Source of the DNA: Spirochaetia bacterium
GTDB lineage: Bacteria; Spirochaetota; Spirochaetia; Treponematales; Treponemataceae
Length of the DNA: 64,000 nucleotides
NCBI GenBank assembly: GCA_022768865.1
Contig: JALELH010000027.1
Coordinates: 1 to 64,000 of the forward strand
Reading direction: 5' to 3'
The notes beneath the pieces were generated by a model. It made no database searches, was not told the DNA's origin, and saw only the letters and a list, made by a program, of their open reading frames with translations. Positions 18,530-27,820 of the stretch are shown here, piece by piece. Position numbers and translations under genes: made by a program. Positions within the stretch are counted from its first letter, which is position 1. Each line of letters begins with the position of its first letter.

Positions 18530-18862
18530 ATGAATAATTCAATTTTAATTTCTGGCTGCAATTCAAATTACATTCCTGACAATGCAAGAACTTTTATGAA
18601 GCCTGTTGTAAATCTTGGCGCAACGGGAACAAATATAAAGAACCTTATGAAGACTTCCGGTTTTTCTGCCAGGGATCTGCAGCTGCTTATGGATTTTCCT
18701 TATATCCAGACAATCTATAACTGGACACGGGGAATCAACCTGCCCACAATAGACAATCTGGTTGTCCTTTCTAAGATTTTTAACTGTTCCATAAATGAAA
18801 TCGTCGTTACCGATATGGTAGAAATTACGCTGAACGGTGCTGCCAGCATAAAGAGTGCATGA
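18530..18862 (+). CDS. XRE-type helix-turn-helix protein
   Basis: NLMKTSGFSARDLQLLMDFPYIQTIYNWTRGINLPTIDNLVVLSKIFNCSINEIV. Confidence 0.8.
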   Translation: MNNSILISGCNSNYIPDNARTFMKPVVNLGATGTNIKNLMKTSGFSARDLQLLMDFPYIQTIYNWTRGINLPTIDNLVVLSKIFNCSINEIVVTDMVEITLNGAASIKSA

Positions 18863-18955
18863 AAACCAGGATGATGTTCCGAGGTTTTTATTTTTTTGCA
18901 AATTGACATGGAAAGAATCTGAATTTATAATTTTAGAAACAAGAGGGGGCATTTT

Positions 18956-19204
18956 ATGACAAGTACTTTTCAATTAAAGCCGGGTGAATTCAACATTGAT
19001 TTTTTCAATAAGTTAAAGACCCTGTTTGCCGGTCAGTCTCTTGAAATAACCATAAAGAATCAGGATCAGGATTCAGAAGAATATAATGATGATTTTGCAA
19101 ATGAACTTTTATCAGAAAATGCACAGCTCGCTGCAGGCCTGAAGAATGGCACAGTCAGAACTTATAAAAACATGACAGAGTATGAGGCTGTTAATGGTTT
19201 ATAA
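18956..19204 (+). CDS. type II antitoxin-like protein paired with YafQ-like toxin remnant
   Basis: 82-aa acidic ORF immediately upstream of and overlapping the YafQ-like reading frame. Confidence 0.6.
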   Translation: MTSTFQLKPGEFNIDFFNKLKTLFAGQSLEITIKNQDQDSEEYNDDFANELLSENAQLAAGLKNGTVRTYKNMTEYEAVNGL

Positions 19205-19461
19205 GCTTGTAACTTCTAAAAGATTCGATAAGGAATATAAGAAGCTGCCGCCTGAATTGAGAACTGAAACAAAATGTTATAGATAAACTTTTAGCAGGGC
19301 AGAAGCTTGAAGCAAAATATAAAGACCATCAGCTAAAAGGAAAACTTAAAGATTTCAGGGACTGCCACGTCCGCCCGGATTTAGTTTTAATTTACAGTAT
19401 AAATAACGAAAACCTTATTTTAAATGCATTCAGAATCAATAGTCATTCTGAAATATTTTAA
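19194..19461 (+). pseudogene. YafQ/RelE-family toxin, frameshifted
   Basis: MVYKLVTSKRFDKEYKKLPPELRTET | NVIDKLLAGQKLEAKYKDHQLKGKLKDFRDCHVRPDLVLIYSINNENLILNAFRINSHSEIF; removing one A from AAAA near 19272 restores one frame. Confidence 0.75.
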
Positions 19462-19573
19462 TAATCATACTTTTATTTTCATCGGTATTTGCATAGTAAT
19501 TTTTTTGTTTTTCATGAAAAAATTCGAGGGTCTCGAAATTTTATTAAATGCTTCTTACTTTTGGAACCTGATT

Positions 19574-19777
19574 TTATTCCTGCCCTTCGGAAGTATCATC
19601 ATTTCTTTCCATAAACATTTCGGCATCTTCGTGGCCGTATTTCTTTTCCCAGCTGCTGAAGGTGCCTGGTGTTTTTAAACCTGAAGTATTTTCCGTCTGC
19701 TTATTTTTTGATTTTGGAATTTTAATTGGGTTTGAATATTGTTTTCTCATTTTTGCATAATATTCGCTGTCGTCCAT
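19574..19777 (-). CDS. hypothetical protein (67 aa)
   Basis: Small ORF with plausible RBS (GAGGTAAAAAT). Confidence 0.45.
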   Translation of the reverse strand: MDDSEYYAKMRKQYSNPIKIPKSKNKQTENTSGLKTPGTFSSWEKKYGHEDAEMFMERNDDTSEGQE

Positions 19778-19835
19778 ATTTTTACCTCAGATTCTAATTT
19801 TACCACAAAAATGATATTATCGTAACAAGATAAAC

Positions 19836-20035
19836 TATTAGGAAAATGTCGGGTAATGAAAAGTATTATCGGTTTTGTAAAAAACAAAATGCCTCTCGGC
19901 AGAACCAGCCCTGAAAAAAAGGCTTCCGCACTACGTTTGTGCAGATTTTTTTTCAGTTCTGAACCTGCCTACGGCGTTTGTCTTTAATAAAAAATTATTT
20001 TACTAATTGTTTTAAAACTCGACATTTACCTCATA
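19836..20035 (+). repeat. R1 full-length element with outer inverted repeats (core ~19884-19980)
   Basis: Outer IR TATTAGGAAAATGTCGGGT / ACTCGACATTTACCTCATA; core matches 11923-12019 over nearly its full length. Confidence 0.85.
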
Positions 20036-20062
20036 TTTAAATACGCTAGATAGGAAACAAAT

Positions 20063-20422
20063 ATGGCAATACAGATTTTTGGAACAGCTAAATCTTTTGA
20101 TGTAAAAAAGGCAGAAAGATATTTTGCAGAACGCAGGATTCCGGTTCAGAAAATTGACCTGAAAGAAAAAGGCATTTCTAAAGGTGAACTTGAAAGCGTA
20201 ATTTCCTGCATTGCAAAAAAGACAGGCAGCAGGGCAGACGCCATTGAACTTCTTGCAGACAAGAAAAACAAGGACTATGCAAGTTTTGCCTATCTTGATG
20301 ACAGTGAAAAAGAAAACAAGCTTTTAGAAAATCCATTGCTCCTGGTTCAGCCTGTAGTCCGCAACGGAAAAGATGCAGCAACTGTCGGCTACGAACCTGA
20401 CACCTGGAAAACCTGGAATTAA
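20063..20422 (+). CDS. ArsC/Spx-family thioredoxin-fold protein lacking the catalytic cysteine
   Basis: IQIFGTAKSFDVKKAERYFAERRIPVQKIDLKEKGISKGEL...NPLLLVQPVVRNGKDAATVGYEPDTWKTW. Confidence 0.75.
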   Translation: MAIQIFGTAKSFDVKKAERYFAERRIPVQKIDLKEKGISKGELESVISCIAKKTGSRADAIELLADKKNKDYASFAYLDDSEKENKLLENPLLLVQPVVRNGKDAATVGYEPDTWKTWN

Positions 20423-20423
20423 T

Positions 20424-21884
20424 TTATTTTTTCCAGAAAGAAGGAGCAAGAAAAATAATAAGGGTAAACAATTCCAGACGGCCTGCAATCATGGTAAAGC
20501 AGTAAAGCCATTTTACAGGGGATGCAATCCAGCCATAGTTGCAAGCAGGTCCAAGTAAATTAAATCCAGGCCCAATGTTTCCAATCATTGATGCAGAACC
20601 TGTAAAGGAAGTTAAAATGTCCATTCCAAAAATAGAGCCGAAGAAAGTCGTAAATATTAAAAGAAAAAAATAAAGGCAGAAAAAAGCCGTTACAGACGGA
20701 ATGATTTCTTTTCTTGCTGCCTGCTGATTTAAGCGTAAGGAAAAAATTCCATGGGGATGAATAAGCTTCTGAACTTCTATTTTTAAAATCTTGTAGAAAA
20801 TTATCCAGCGCACAACTTTAATTCCGCCTGCAGTAGAACCTGAAGAACCGCCGATAAAAAACAGCGCAAAAATAACTGCCTGGCTTGCCGGCGACCATAA
20901 AGTAAAATCGCAGGTGGCAAAACCCGTTGTGCTTAAAATCGTCGCAACCTGAAAAGAAGTGTATCTTAAGGTTTTAAATAAACTTCCATACTGTCCGTAT
21001 TCAAAAATTGTAAGCAGCAGAATTGCTACCGCATTAATTCCAAAATAGCCCTTTAATTCAGAATTGTTTTTTAATTCAGAAAACTGGCGTGCAAATACAT
21101 AAAAGTAAAGTGAAAAATTTATTCCTGAAAGAAACATAAATGTAAAGCAGATTACATCTATGGCTGCGCTGTTGTAGGCTGCAATGCTTGCGTTTCTTGT
21201 TGAAAATCCCCCTGTGCCTAAAGTAGAAAAAGCGTGGCTTAAGGCATCTATAAAATCCATGCCGGCAATGCGTAAAAGCAAGGTTTCTGCCAGAGTCATT
21301 CCAAGATACATGAACCAGAGGATTTTTGCAGTAGTCGTAATGCGCGGTGTAAACTTTCCTTTTTCTGGTCCTGTAGTTTCTGCCTTTATTAGCTGGAATC
21401 CGCCGATGCCAAGAATCGGTAAAAGGGCAACGGTCAATGCAACGATTCCCATTCCGCCAAGCCAGTGAGTTAGGCAGCGCCACATGTTTATGCTGCGCGG
21501 AAGATTTTCTATTTCAGAAAGAATTGTTGCTCCTGTTGTTGTAAAGCCTGAAACGCTTTCAAAAACTGCATCTGTTATGGAAGGAATTGCTCCGCTTGCG
21601 TAAAAGGGAATTGCTCCAAAAAGGCAGGCACCAATCCATGCAACGGCAACTACTACAAAACTTGCGCGCACTGAAAGTTTTGCTTTTTGTTTGTGCTTAA
21701 TTCCTAAAAATAAAAGTCCTATAAAAAAGCTTATTCCCATTGGAATTAAAAAAGAGGGCAATACGGAATATTCGTGGCAATACAAAGCCGTTAAAACCGG
21801 AATAAAAAAAGAAAGTCCCACTATGGCAATAATTAAAAACAGGACTTTGAAAACTGTAATTGTTACTGTTGATTTATATTTCAT
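20424..21884 (-). CDS. trkH: TrkH-family potassium uptake protein
   Basis: SVSGFTTTGATIL, FSTLGTGGFSTRN, ILSTTGFATCD, FIGGSSGSTAGGIKVVR. Confidence 0.93.
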   Translation of the reverse strand: MKYKSTVTITVFKVLFLIIAIVGLSFFIPVLTALYCHEYSVLPSFLIPMGISFFIGLLFLGIKHKQKAKLSVRASFVVVAVAWIGACLFGAIPFYASGAIPSITDAVFESVSGFTTTGATILSEIENLPRSINMWRCLTHWLGGMGIVALTVALLPILGIGGFQLIKAETTGPEKGKFTPRITTTAKILWFMYLGMTLAETLLLRIAGMDFIDALSHAFSTLGTGGFSTRNASIAAYNSAAIDVICFTFMFLSGINFSLYFYVFARQFSELKNNSELKGYFGINAVAILLLTIFEYGQYGSLFKTLRYTSFQVATILSTTGFATCDFTLWSPASQAVIFALFFIGGSSGSTAGGIKVVRWIIFYKILKIEVQKLIHPHGIFSLRLNQQAARKEIIPSVTAFFCLYFFLLIFTTFFGSIFGMDILTSFTGSASMIGNIGPGFNLLGPACNYGWIASPVKWLYCFTMIAGRLELFTLIIFLAPSFWKK

Positions 21885-23332
21885 TTGCTGAATTTTTCCA
21901 AGACTTTTTTGTCACCGGTTTTTTCTATAATTACTAAATGATCACCGGCAGATAAAATTGAATTTCCCTGCGGAAGTTCAAAACTTTTGCTTCCCGGTTT
22001 TTTAATTAAAAGAACTAAATACTGGCCAGGATTTGCAATGTCCTTTAGTGCCTTGCCTGCAAATTTGCTGTTAGGCGAAAGATCACATTCAATTATTTCA
22101 AATTCTCCGTTGGAAACTGTATGGATTCCCGTAACGCTTTTACCATGAAGATGACTGATGATTGAATCAACAAGGGTGTCTCGCATTGGAATGGCAACTT
22201 CAATGCCAAGCTTGCGTGCAATGTTTCCGTATTGTGCCTGATTTACAAGAACGATGGACCTTTCAACGCCAAGGGATTCAAGATATGCAGAAATTACCAT
22301 GTTAAGTTCGTGGTTGTGGGTTGCACAGATTAAAAGGTTGCACTTGTCCAGGCGTTCTTCTTCTATAATTGCTCCGTCCGTTATGTCTGCATGAATTACA
22401 TTTGCCGTTGGAAATTTATTTTTTGCGGCTTCGCAAAGTTCATAATCCGTATCAATGATTGTAAAGGACTGAGTTGATTTTTTTGTGCCGCCTAAGATTT
22501 TTGTAAGAAGGGATTTTTTTTCTTTTTCCATAATGCGTTCGGCAACAATTGTTCCGACTCTTCCGATTCCGCAAAGGCAGATTTTCTTGATTACGTCAAT
22601 TTGAATTCCGCACAAATCCACCATGTCCGAAATATTTTCTTTTGCCGTAATTATTCCGATTCTGTCTCCTGCATGAAGAATAGTTTCTCCGCTTGGAAGT
22701 GCGCTGATCATGTTGTCTGATTCAGGATCTTTTGTTTCCTGATATACGACAAGGAATTTTTTGTCCGTAAGGTTGCGTATGTTTTTTAATGCCGTTCCGT
22801 CCAGCTTGCTGTCTTTTTCTACCTGCAGTGCCGTAACTTCGTATTCTCCGTTTTCCCCGAAATCAACAATGTCACTTATGGCACCGTGCTCAACGGCTTT
22901 TACAATTGCTTCTGCTGCTTCAACGTCAGGGTGAACCATGTAGTCAATTCCATAAAGAGGACGGTGGTTTCCTTTAAAAGTATCGGCGTGATGTTTTGCA
23001 ACGTCATTTGTATTTACATAATATGCGTAATTCCTTACGCGGGCAATTTTTAAAATATTGGGATAGACTGTATCAACAAGGGAACATGTAATCATGTTGA
23101 TTTCATCATTGTTTGTAACCGTAACAAGAGCGTCCTGTTTTTCAATTCCGTGCTCTTCAAGATTTTCAAGATTATTTCCGTCAATGGCAAAAGCGTCACA
23201 ATCAAGCTGACTTTTTACGTTTTCAATGGTTTCTTCATTATTGTCGATTATTGTGACTGTATTTTTTTCATTGAGCAGTCTTTTGGCCAGCTGAATGCCC
23301 GTAAAGCCTGCACCGATAATCATAATGTTCAT
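21881..23332 (-). CDS. trkA: Trk system potassium transporter TrkA (two TrkA-N/TrkA-C units)
   Basis: MNIMIIGAGFTGIQLAKRLLNEKNTVTIID; overlaps trkH by 4 nt. Confidence 0.93.
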   Translation of the reverse strand: MNIMIIGAGFTGIQLAKRLLNEKNTVTIIDNNEETIENVKSQLDCDAFAIDGNNLENLEEHGIEKQDALVTVTNNDEINMITCSLVDTVYPNILKIARVRNYAYYVNTNDVAKHHADTFKGNHRPLYGIDYMVHPDVEAAEAIVKAVEHGAISDIVDFGENGEYEVTALQVEKDSKLDGTALKNIRNLTDKKFLVVYQETKDPESDNMISALPSGETILHAGDRIGIITAKENISDMVDLCGIQIDVIKKICLCGIGRVGTIVAERIMEKEKKSLLTKILGGTKKSTQSFTIIDTDYELCEAAKNKFPTANVIHADITDGAIIEEERLDKCNLLICATHNHELNMVISAYLESLGVERSIVLVNQAQYGNIARKLGIEVAIPMRDTLVDSIISHLHGKSVTGIHTVSNGEFEIIECDLSPNSKFAGKALKDIANPGQYLVLLIKKPGSKSFELPQGNSILSAGDHLVIIEKTGDKKVLEKFSK

Positions 23333-23391
23333 TCTGAAATTATATCATTTTTATTTGCGAAAATCATCAAATATTCCTATATTAAAGTATT

Positions 23392-24588
23392 ATGAGATTT
23401 TTACATACTAGCGACTGGCATTTAGGAAAATTATTTTTTAATCATTCCTTAATTGAAGACCAGAAGTTTTTTTTAGACCAGATTATTGCAGAATTAAAAA
23501 AGGCAGCCGATGAAGACTGTCCTTATGATGCACTTATTGTTGCAGGTGACGTTTACGACAAGGCAATTCCGGCACCGGAAGCAGTTCCCTTGTTCAGTGA
23601 TTTTTTGAACAGGCTGCATGAAAATTTTCCGGCACTTCACATGTTTTTTACTTCGGGAAATCATGACAGTGCATCACGTTTAAGTTTTGCTTCCGATTTG
23701 CTTCACAGCCAGAATATTCACATAGTGACTGATGCCAATGATTGTGACAAAGGCGTTTTAATCGGCAATGAAAAAAATGACGATGCAGCAATTGTCTATC
23801 AGATTCCTTTTTTGCAGATTGGTTCTTTAACAGATGAAGACGGCAATGTTTTGCGCCATCAGGAAGAACTTGTAAAGGAAGCCTGCTGCAGGATTAAAAA
23901 AGCACACGACAAGTTTAAAACAAAAGTTCCTTCCATTATTAGTGCTCATATTTTTGCAACAAATTGCAGCCTTTCTGGTTCTGAAAGGAATTTTGTTGGA
24001 ACAGCAGAACAGGTTGATGCAGGTAATTTTGCTGATTTTGATTACACGGCTCTCGGGCATATTCATGGAAAGCAGAAAGTTGGTGCGGAAAAAATCTGCT
24101 ATTCAGGTTCACCCCTTGCCTATAATTTTGGCGAAAAGTCAGACAAGGTAATGCTGAGCGTAACTTTGACAAAAGACGGCATTGAAAAAAAAGAAATTCC
24201 TTTTAAGCCGCTCCATTCCGTTACAAGACTGGAAGGTTCCTTTGAAGATTTTCTTGGAGATAAATTTATTGACCATAAAGATGATTACCTTGAATTGATC
24301 TGCACCGATTCTACAGTTCATGAAAATCCCATTGAAACGCTTCGTGGCAAATATCCTTATCTTCTTTCTTTCCGTGTTGCAAGAAATGAAACTGCCGGTC
24401 AAAACATGGCTGTGGCAGAAAGGAAAAAAGCCCTTGAAAATATTGCATCCGGTGATTACGGAAAACTTTTTGATTTGTTTATAACTGACGTTTACAAAAA
24501 TAATTCTGGAAATCAGGAACAAGAAACTTACGGCAAAGAAAAAAAATTATTTTCAGAAATTGCAAAAGAAGCAGAGCAGGGAGAATAA
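23392..24588 (+). CDS. sbcD: exonuclease subunit SbcD
   Basis: MRFLHTSDWHLGK, VAGDVYDKA, TSGNHDSASRL, ALGHIHGKQ. Confidence 0.95.
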   Translation: MRFLHTSDWHLGKLFFNHSLIEDQKFFLDQIIAELKKAADEDCPYDALIVAGDVYDKAIPAPEAVPLFSDFLNRLHENFPALHMFFTSGNHDSASRLSFASDLLHSQNIHIVTDANDCDKGVLIGNEKNDDAAIVYQIPFLQIGSLTDEDGNVLRHQEELVKEACCRIKKAHDKFKTKVPSIISAHIFATNCSLSGSERNFVGTAEQVDAGNFADFDYTALGHIHGKQKVGAEKICYSGSPLAYNFGEKSDKVMLSVTLTKDGIEKKEIPFKPLHSVTRLEGSFEDFLGDKFIDHKDDYLELICTDSTVHENPIETLRGKYPYLLSFRVARNETAGQNMAVAERKKALENIASGDYGKLFDLFITDVYKNNSGNQEQETYGKEKKLFSEIAKEAEQGE

Positions 24589-24591
24589 GTT

Positions 24592-27500
24592 ATGAAACCG
24601 CTTTTTATACACATGAAAAACATTGGTCCCTTTGTGGATGAAAAACTTGATTTTACTCAGCTGGAAGAAGTATTTCTTCTTTGCGGCGATACAGGTGCCG
24701 GCAAGACTACAATTTTTGATGCCATGACTTTTGCTTTATATGGAGAATTTCTTGGAGCCAGAAAAGGAAAGGCAAAAGATTTCCGATCTCAGTTTGCTAA
24801 AAGTGATGATGATTCTTTTGTAGAACTTGAATTTTCTTCTGACGGTGAAAAATACCGTGTAGTCAGGACATTGCCGCGCCCTTATATAAACAGAAATAAA
24901 AAGGCAGATGTAAAAGCCTCTGAACTTAGCGTTGAAAAGTTTAACAGGGAATCTGAAAAATATGAATTCATTAATGCAGGCAAAAAGGAACTGGATTCCA
25001 TGCTTGCCCAGATTGTTGGTCTTAATGCGCCTGAATTTTCTAAAATCGTAGTTCTTCCTCAGGGTGAATTTTCTGAATTTCTTCGTGCCAATTCCAATGA
25101 TAAGCAGGAAATTTTAAAGAAACTTTTTCCTGTTGATTTTTATCAGTCCATTGTTGAACTTGTAAAAGAAAAAAATGACGCTTTGCAGCTTAAGATTAAT
25201 TCTGCTCAGGCAGGACTGGATGAACTTCTTAAGGAAAATGATTTTACGGGTGCAGAAGAAAAACTTGATTCTTATAAAAATAAAATCGATGAAAATAAGA
25301 AGAAACAAAATGAACTGAATAAAGAAAAAGATGAACTTAATGCAGGTTTAGCAAAAGTTACGGCTGCAATGGACGATGCACAGGAACTTGAAAATTCCCA
25401 GGCAGAACTTAAGAAGCTTGCAGAAAATAAAAAGTCTATTGAAGAACTTGAAGAAAAACTTAATCTTTCAGATGATGCTGAACTTATTAAACCTTTTATA
25501 GATGTAAGAAATCAGCGTCAGAAAGAATTTGATGCTGATGAAGCCAGATTTAATGAATACACGGAGAAAGCAAAGGAAGCAGAATTAAAATTAAACGAAC
25601 TGAAAGATAAGGAAAATGAAAATACAGAACTTGGCAAGAATATTGAAGAAAATAAAAAGCAGCTGCAAAGTTTAAATGACAAGCTTGATGCTGCAGGAAA
25701 ATATGAAGCACAGGTTAAAGCCCATGCAGGTTTTGAGAAAAAACTTGATGAAGCAAAAGCCGGCCTTGAAAAGCAAAACGAAGAACTTAAAAACCTTCAG
25801 AAAAAAATCCGTCATAATGCTGAAGAAGCTGGACTTTCTGCAGAACTTGAGTCATCAGAAATTCCTGCTCAAATAATTGAAAAGTTTAACAAGGCAATTG
25901 AAGAAAGCCGTGCTGCCGATGAACTTTACAACAAGGTTAACAAGTTTAATGGACTTAAAAAAAATATTTCAGAAGCAGAAGAAAATGTAAAAAACTTTTC
26001 GGCAGAAAAAGCAGAATGCGAAAAGCAGATTGAAAACAATGAAAAACTTCTTGCTGAGTATAAGGCTCAGAAAGAAGAGCAGGCTGCAAAAAATACTGCC
26101 GTAACCTTAGTTCATTTGCTAAAGGATGGATGTCCTTGTCCTGTCTGCGGTTCCATTGAACATCCGAAGCCCGTAAAGGCCGCTAAAGGTTTTCTTGATT
26201 TAGATGAAAAAATTTCTACTGCAGAACGTGCCGTAAAAACAGAAACGGAATTAAAATCCTCCAAGGCAGAAAAAATTGCAGCAGAAAACAAACTTCTGGA
26301 AAAACTGAATGAAGAATTTTCTGAACTTGAAAAAATATGTGCAGGTCTTTCACTTGAAGAGGTCACAAAAAAATCAGATCTGCTTAAAGATGAAATGTAC
26401 AGGATGCAGGATTTAAAGGAAAAGTGCCTGAATCTTGCAAAGAAAATTGAAACGGCAAAAGTAAAGGTTGAAAATCTTAAAGAAGAAAAGGCAAATGCAG
26501 AAAGTAATTTTAATTCTTCTTTAGCAACCTTAAAAGGCTTTGAAGAGCAGATTAAGAAAAATGGCAGCCAAATAAAATCTTCAAAAGAACTTGAAACGGA
26601 AATTGAAAACCTTAATAAAATTCTTGCTGAACAGGAAAAGGCTTTTAGTAAATTTACTAAGGATTTGAACAATGCAATCACTGACTCAGAAGCTTCCAAT
26701 GCCAGGAAGATTGAATCTGAAAATGCACGGTCTGCGGCAAATGAAAAACTAAAGGAATCTGAATCTGTTCTTGCAGAAAAACTTGCTTCTTCAAAATTCA
26801 AGACAGAAAAGGAAGTTCTTGATTCATTTATAGAAAAGGAACAGAAGGCAGAATTTAAAGAAGAAGTTTTAAATTTCCATAATGAAGTTTCACGCCTTGA
26901 AACTGGCATTGAAGTTTTATCAAAAAAAGTTTCAGAAAAATATTCAGTTTTAAAAGAAAAGGCAGAAAATATTCAGAATGAAATAAATTCCGCAGAAGAA
27001 AAAATTTCAGATTCAGCAAAAAATCTGGAAGAACTTCTTGCTGAAAAAAACGGTTTTGAAAAAGACTATTTCAGGTATAAAGAAAAAACTGATGAACTTG
27101 CGAAGTTAGAAAATTCCGGAAAACCTCTTGCCATGCTTTATAAAGACCTTTCCGGTGATAATCCTTCTAAAGTTAAATTTGAAACCTGGTTCCTTGGACT
27201 TTTCTTTGATGACGTTGTTGTTTCTGCAAACAGGCATCTTTTAAGAATTTCCGGTGAACGCTACGAGTTTAAAATGGACACGGAAAAAACCGGCGGAAAT
27301 TCTTATCATGGCCTTGATCTTGTTGTTCATGACTATCAGGTAAACCAGGATCGTGACACGGCAACTTTAAGCGGCGGTGAAACTTTTATGGCATCAATCA
27401 GTCTTGCTCTTGGACTTACGGAAGTTGTTCAGAAAACCAGCAGCCTTGATTCTCTTTTTATTGATGAAGGTTTTGGCTCACTGGATAAGGAAAGCCTAGA

Positions 27501-27642
27501 AATGGCCGTTGGAGTTTTGCAGGACATCGGAACGACAAGAACCGTCGGCGTAATTTCTCACGTAGAAGAAATGCTGGATGCCATTGCCTGCCACGTAAAT
27601 GTCCGGAAAACAAGGCATGGTTCTTATATTGAATATCAATGA
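24592..27642 (+). CDS. sbcC: AAA/SMC-like exonuclease subunit SbcC
   Basis: LLCGDTGAGKTTIFDAM, zinc hook CPCPVCG, ATLSGGETFMASISLALGL, LFIDEGFGSLD. Confidence 0.95.
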   Translation: MKPLFIHMKNIGPFVDEKLDFTQLEEVFLLCGDTGAGKTTIFDAMTFALYGEFLGARKGKAKDFRSQFAKSDDDSFVELEFSSDGEKYRVVRTLPRPYINRNKKADVKASELSVEKFNRESEKYEFINAGKKELDSMLAQIVGLNAPEFSKIVVLPQGEFSEFLRANSNDKQEILKKLFPVDFYQSIVELVKEKNDALQLKINSAQAGLDELLKENDFTGAEEKLDSYKNKIDENKKKQNELNKEKDELNAGLAKVTAAMDDAQELENSQAELKKLAENKKSIEELEEKLNLSDDAELIKPFIDVRNQRQKEFDADEARFNEYTEKAKEAELKLNELKDKENENTELGKNIEENKKQLQSLNDKLDAAGKYEAQVKAHAGFEKKLDEAKAGLEKQNEELKNLQKKIRHNAEEAGLSAELESSEIPAQIIEKFNKAIEESRAADELYNKVNKFNGLKKNISEAEENVKNFSAEKAECEKQIENNEKLLAEYKAQKEEQAAKNTAVTLVHLLKDGCPCPVCGSIEHPKPVKAAKGFLDLDEKISTAERAVKTETELKSSKAEKIAAENKLLEKLNEEFSELEKICAGLSLEEVTKKSDLLKDEMYRMQDLKEKCLNLAKKIETAKVKVENLKEEKANAESNFNSSLATLKGFEEQIKKNGSQIKSSKELETEIENLNKILAEQEKAFSKFTKDLNNAITDSEASNARKIESENARSAANEKLKESESVLAEKLASSKFKTEKEVLDSFIEKEQKAEFKEEVLNFHNEVSRLETGIEVLSKKVSEKYSVLKEKAENIQNEINSAEEKISDSAKNLEELLAEKNGFEKDYFRYKEKTDELAKLENSGKPLAMLYKDLSGDNPSKVKFETWFLGLFFDDVVVSANRHLLRISGERYEFKMDTEKTGGNSYHGLDLVVHDYQVNQDRDTATLSGGETFMASISLALGLTEVVQKTSSLDSLFIDEGFGSLDKESLEMAVGVLQDIGTTRTVGVISHVEEMLDAIACHVNVRKTRHGSYIEYQ

Positions 27643-27652
27643 TGAAAATCCT

Positions 27653-27669
27653 GGCGAGAGGCGTTTATT
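27653..27669 (-). repeat. solitary R1 end (half element)
   Basis: GGCGAGAGGCGTTTATT, immediately after sbcC. Confidence 0.6.
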
Positions 27670-27820
27670 TGAAACTTTAATCATCATTTATTTTTAATTG
27701 TAAAATTCGGAACTGAAAAGAAAATCGGCCCTGTTTTGCTTTTCAAAATATTTAAAAAAGTTTAGTATTGCTAAAGTAAAGTCGCAGTCTGCGGCGCAAA
27801 TAATTTTAAGGGGTTATAAT

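Noticed and set aside
26112-26909. 265-aa antisense ORF inside sbcC
   Set aside because: Ser/Phe-rich shadow of the coiled-coil coding sequence; sbcC is intact on the other strand.
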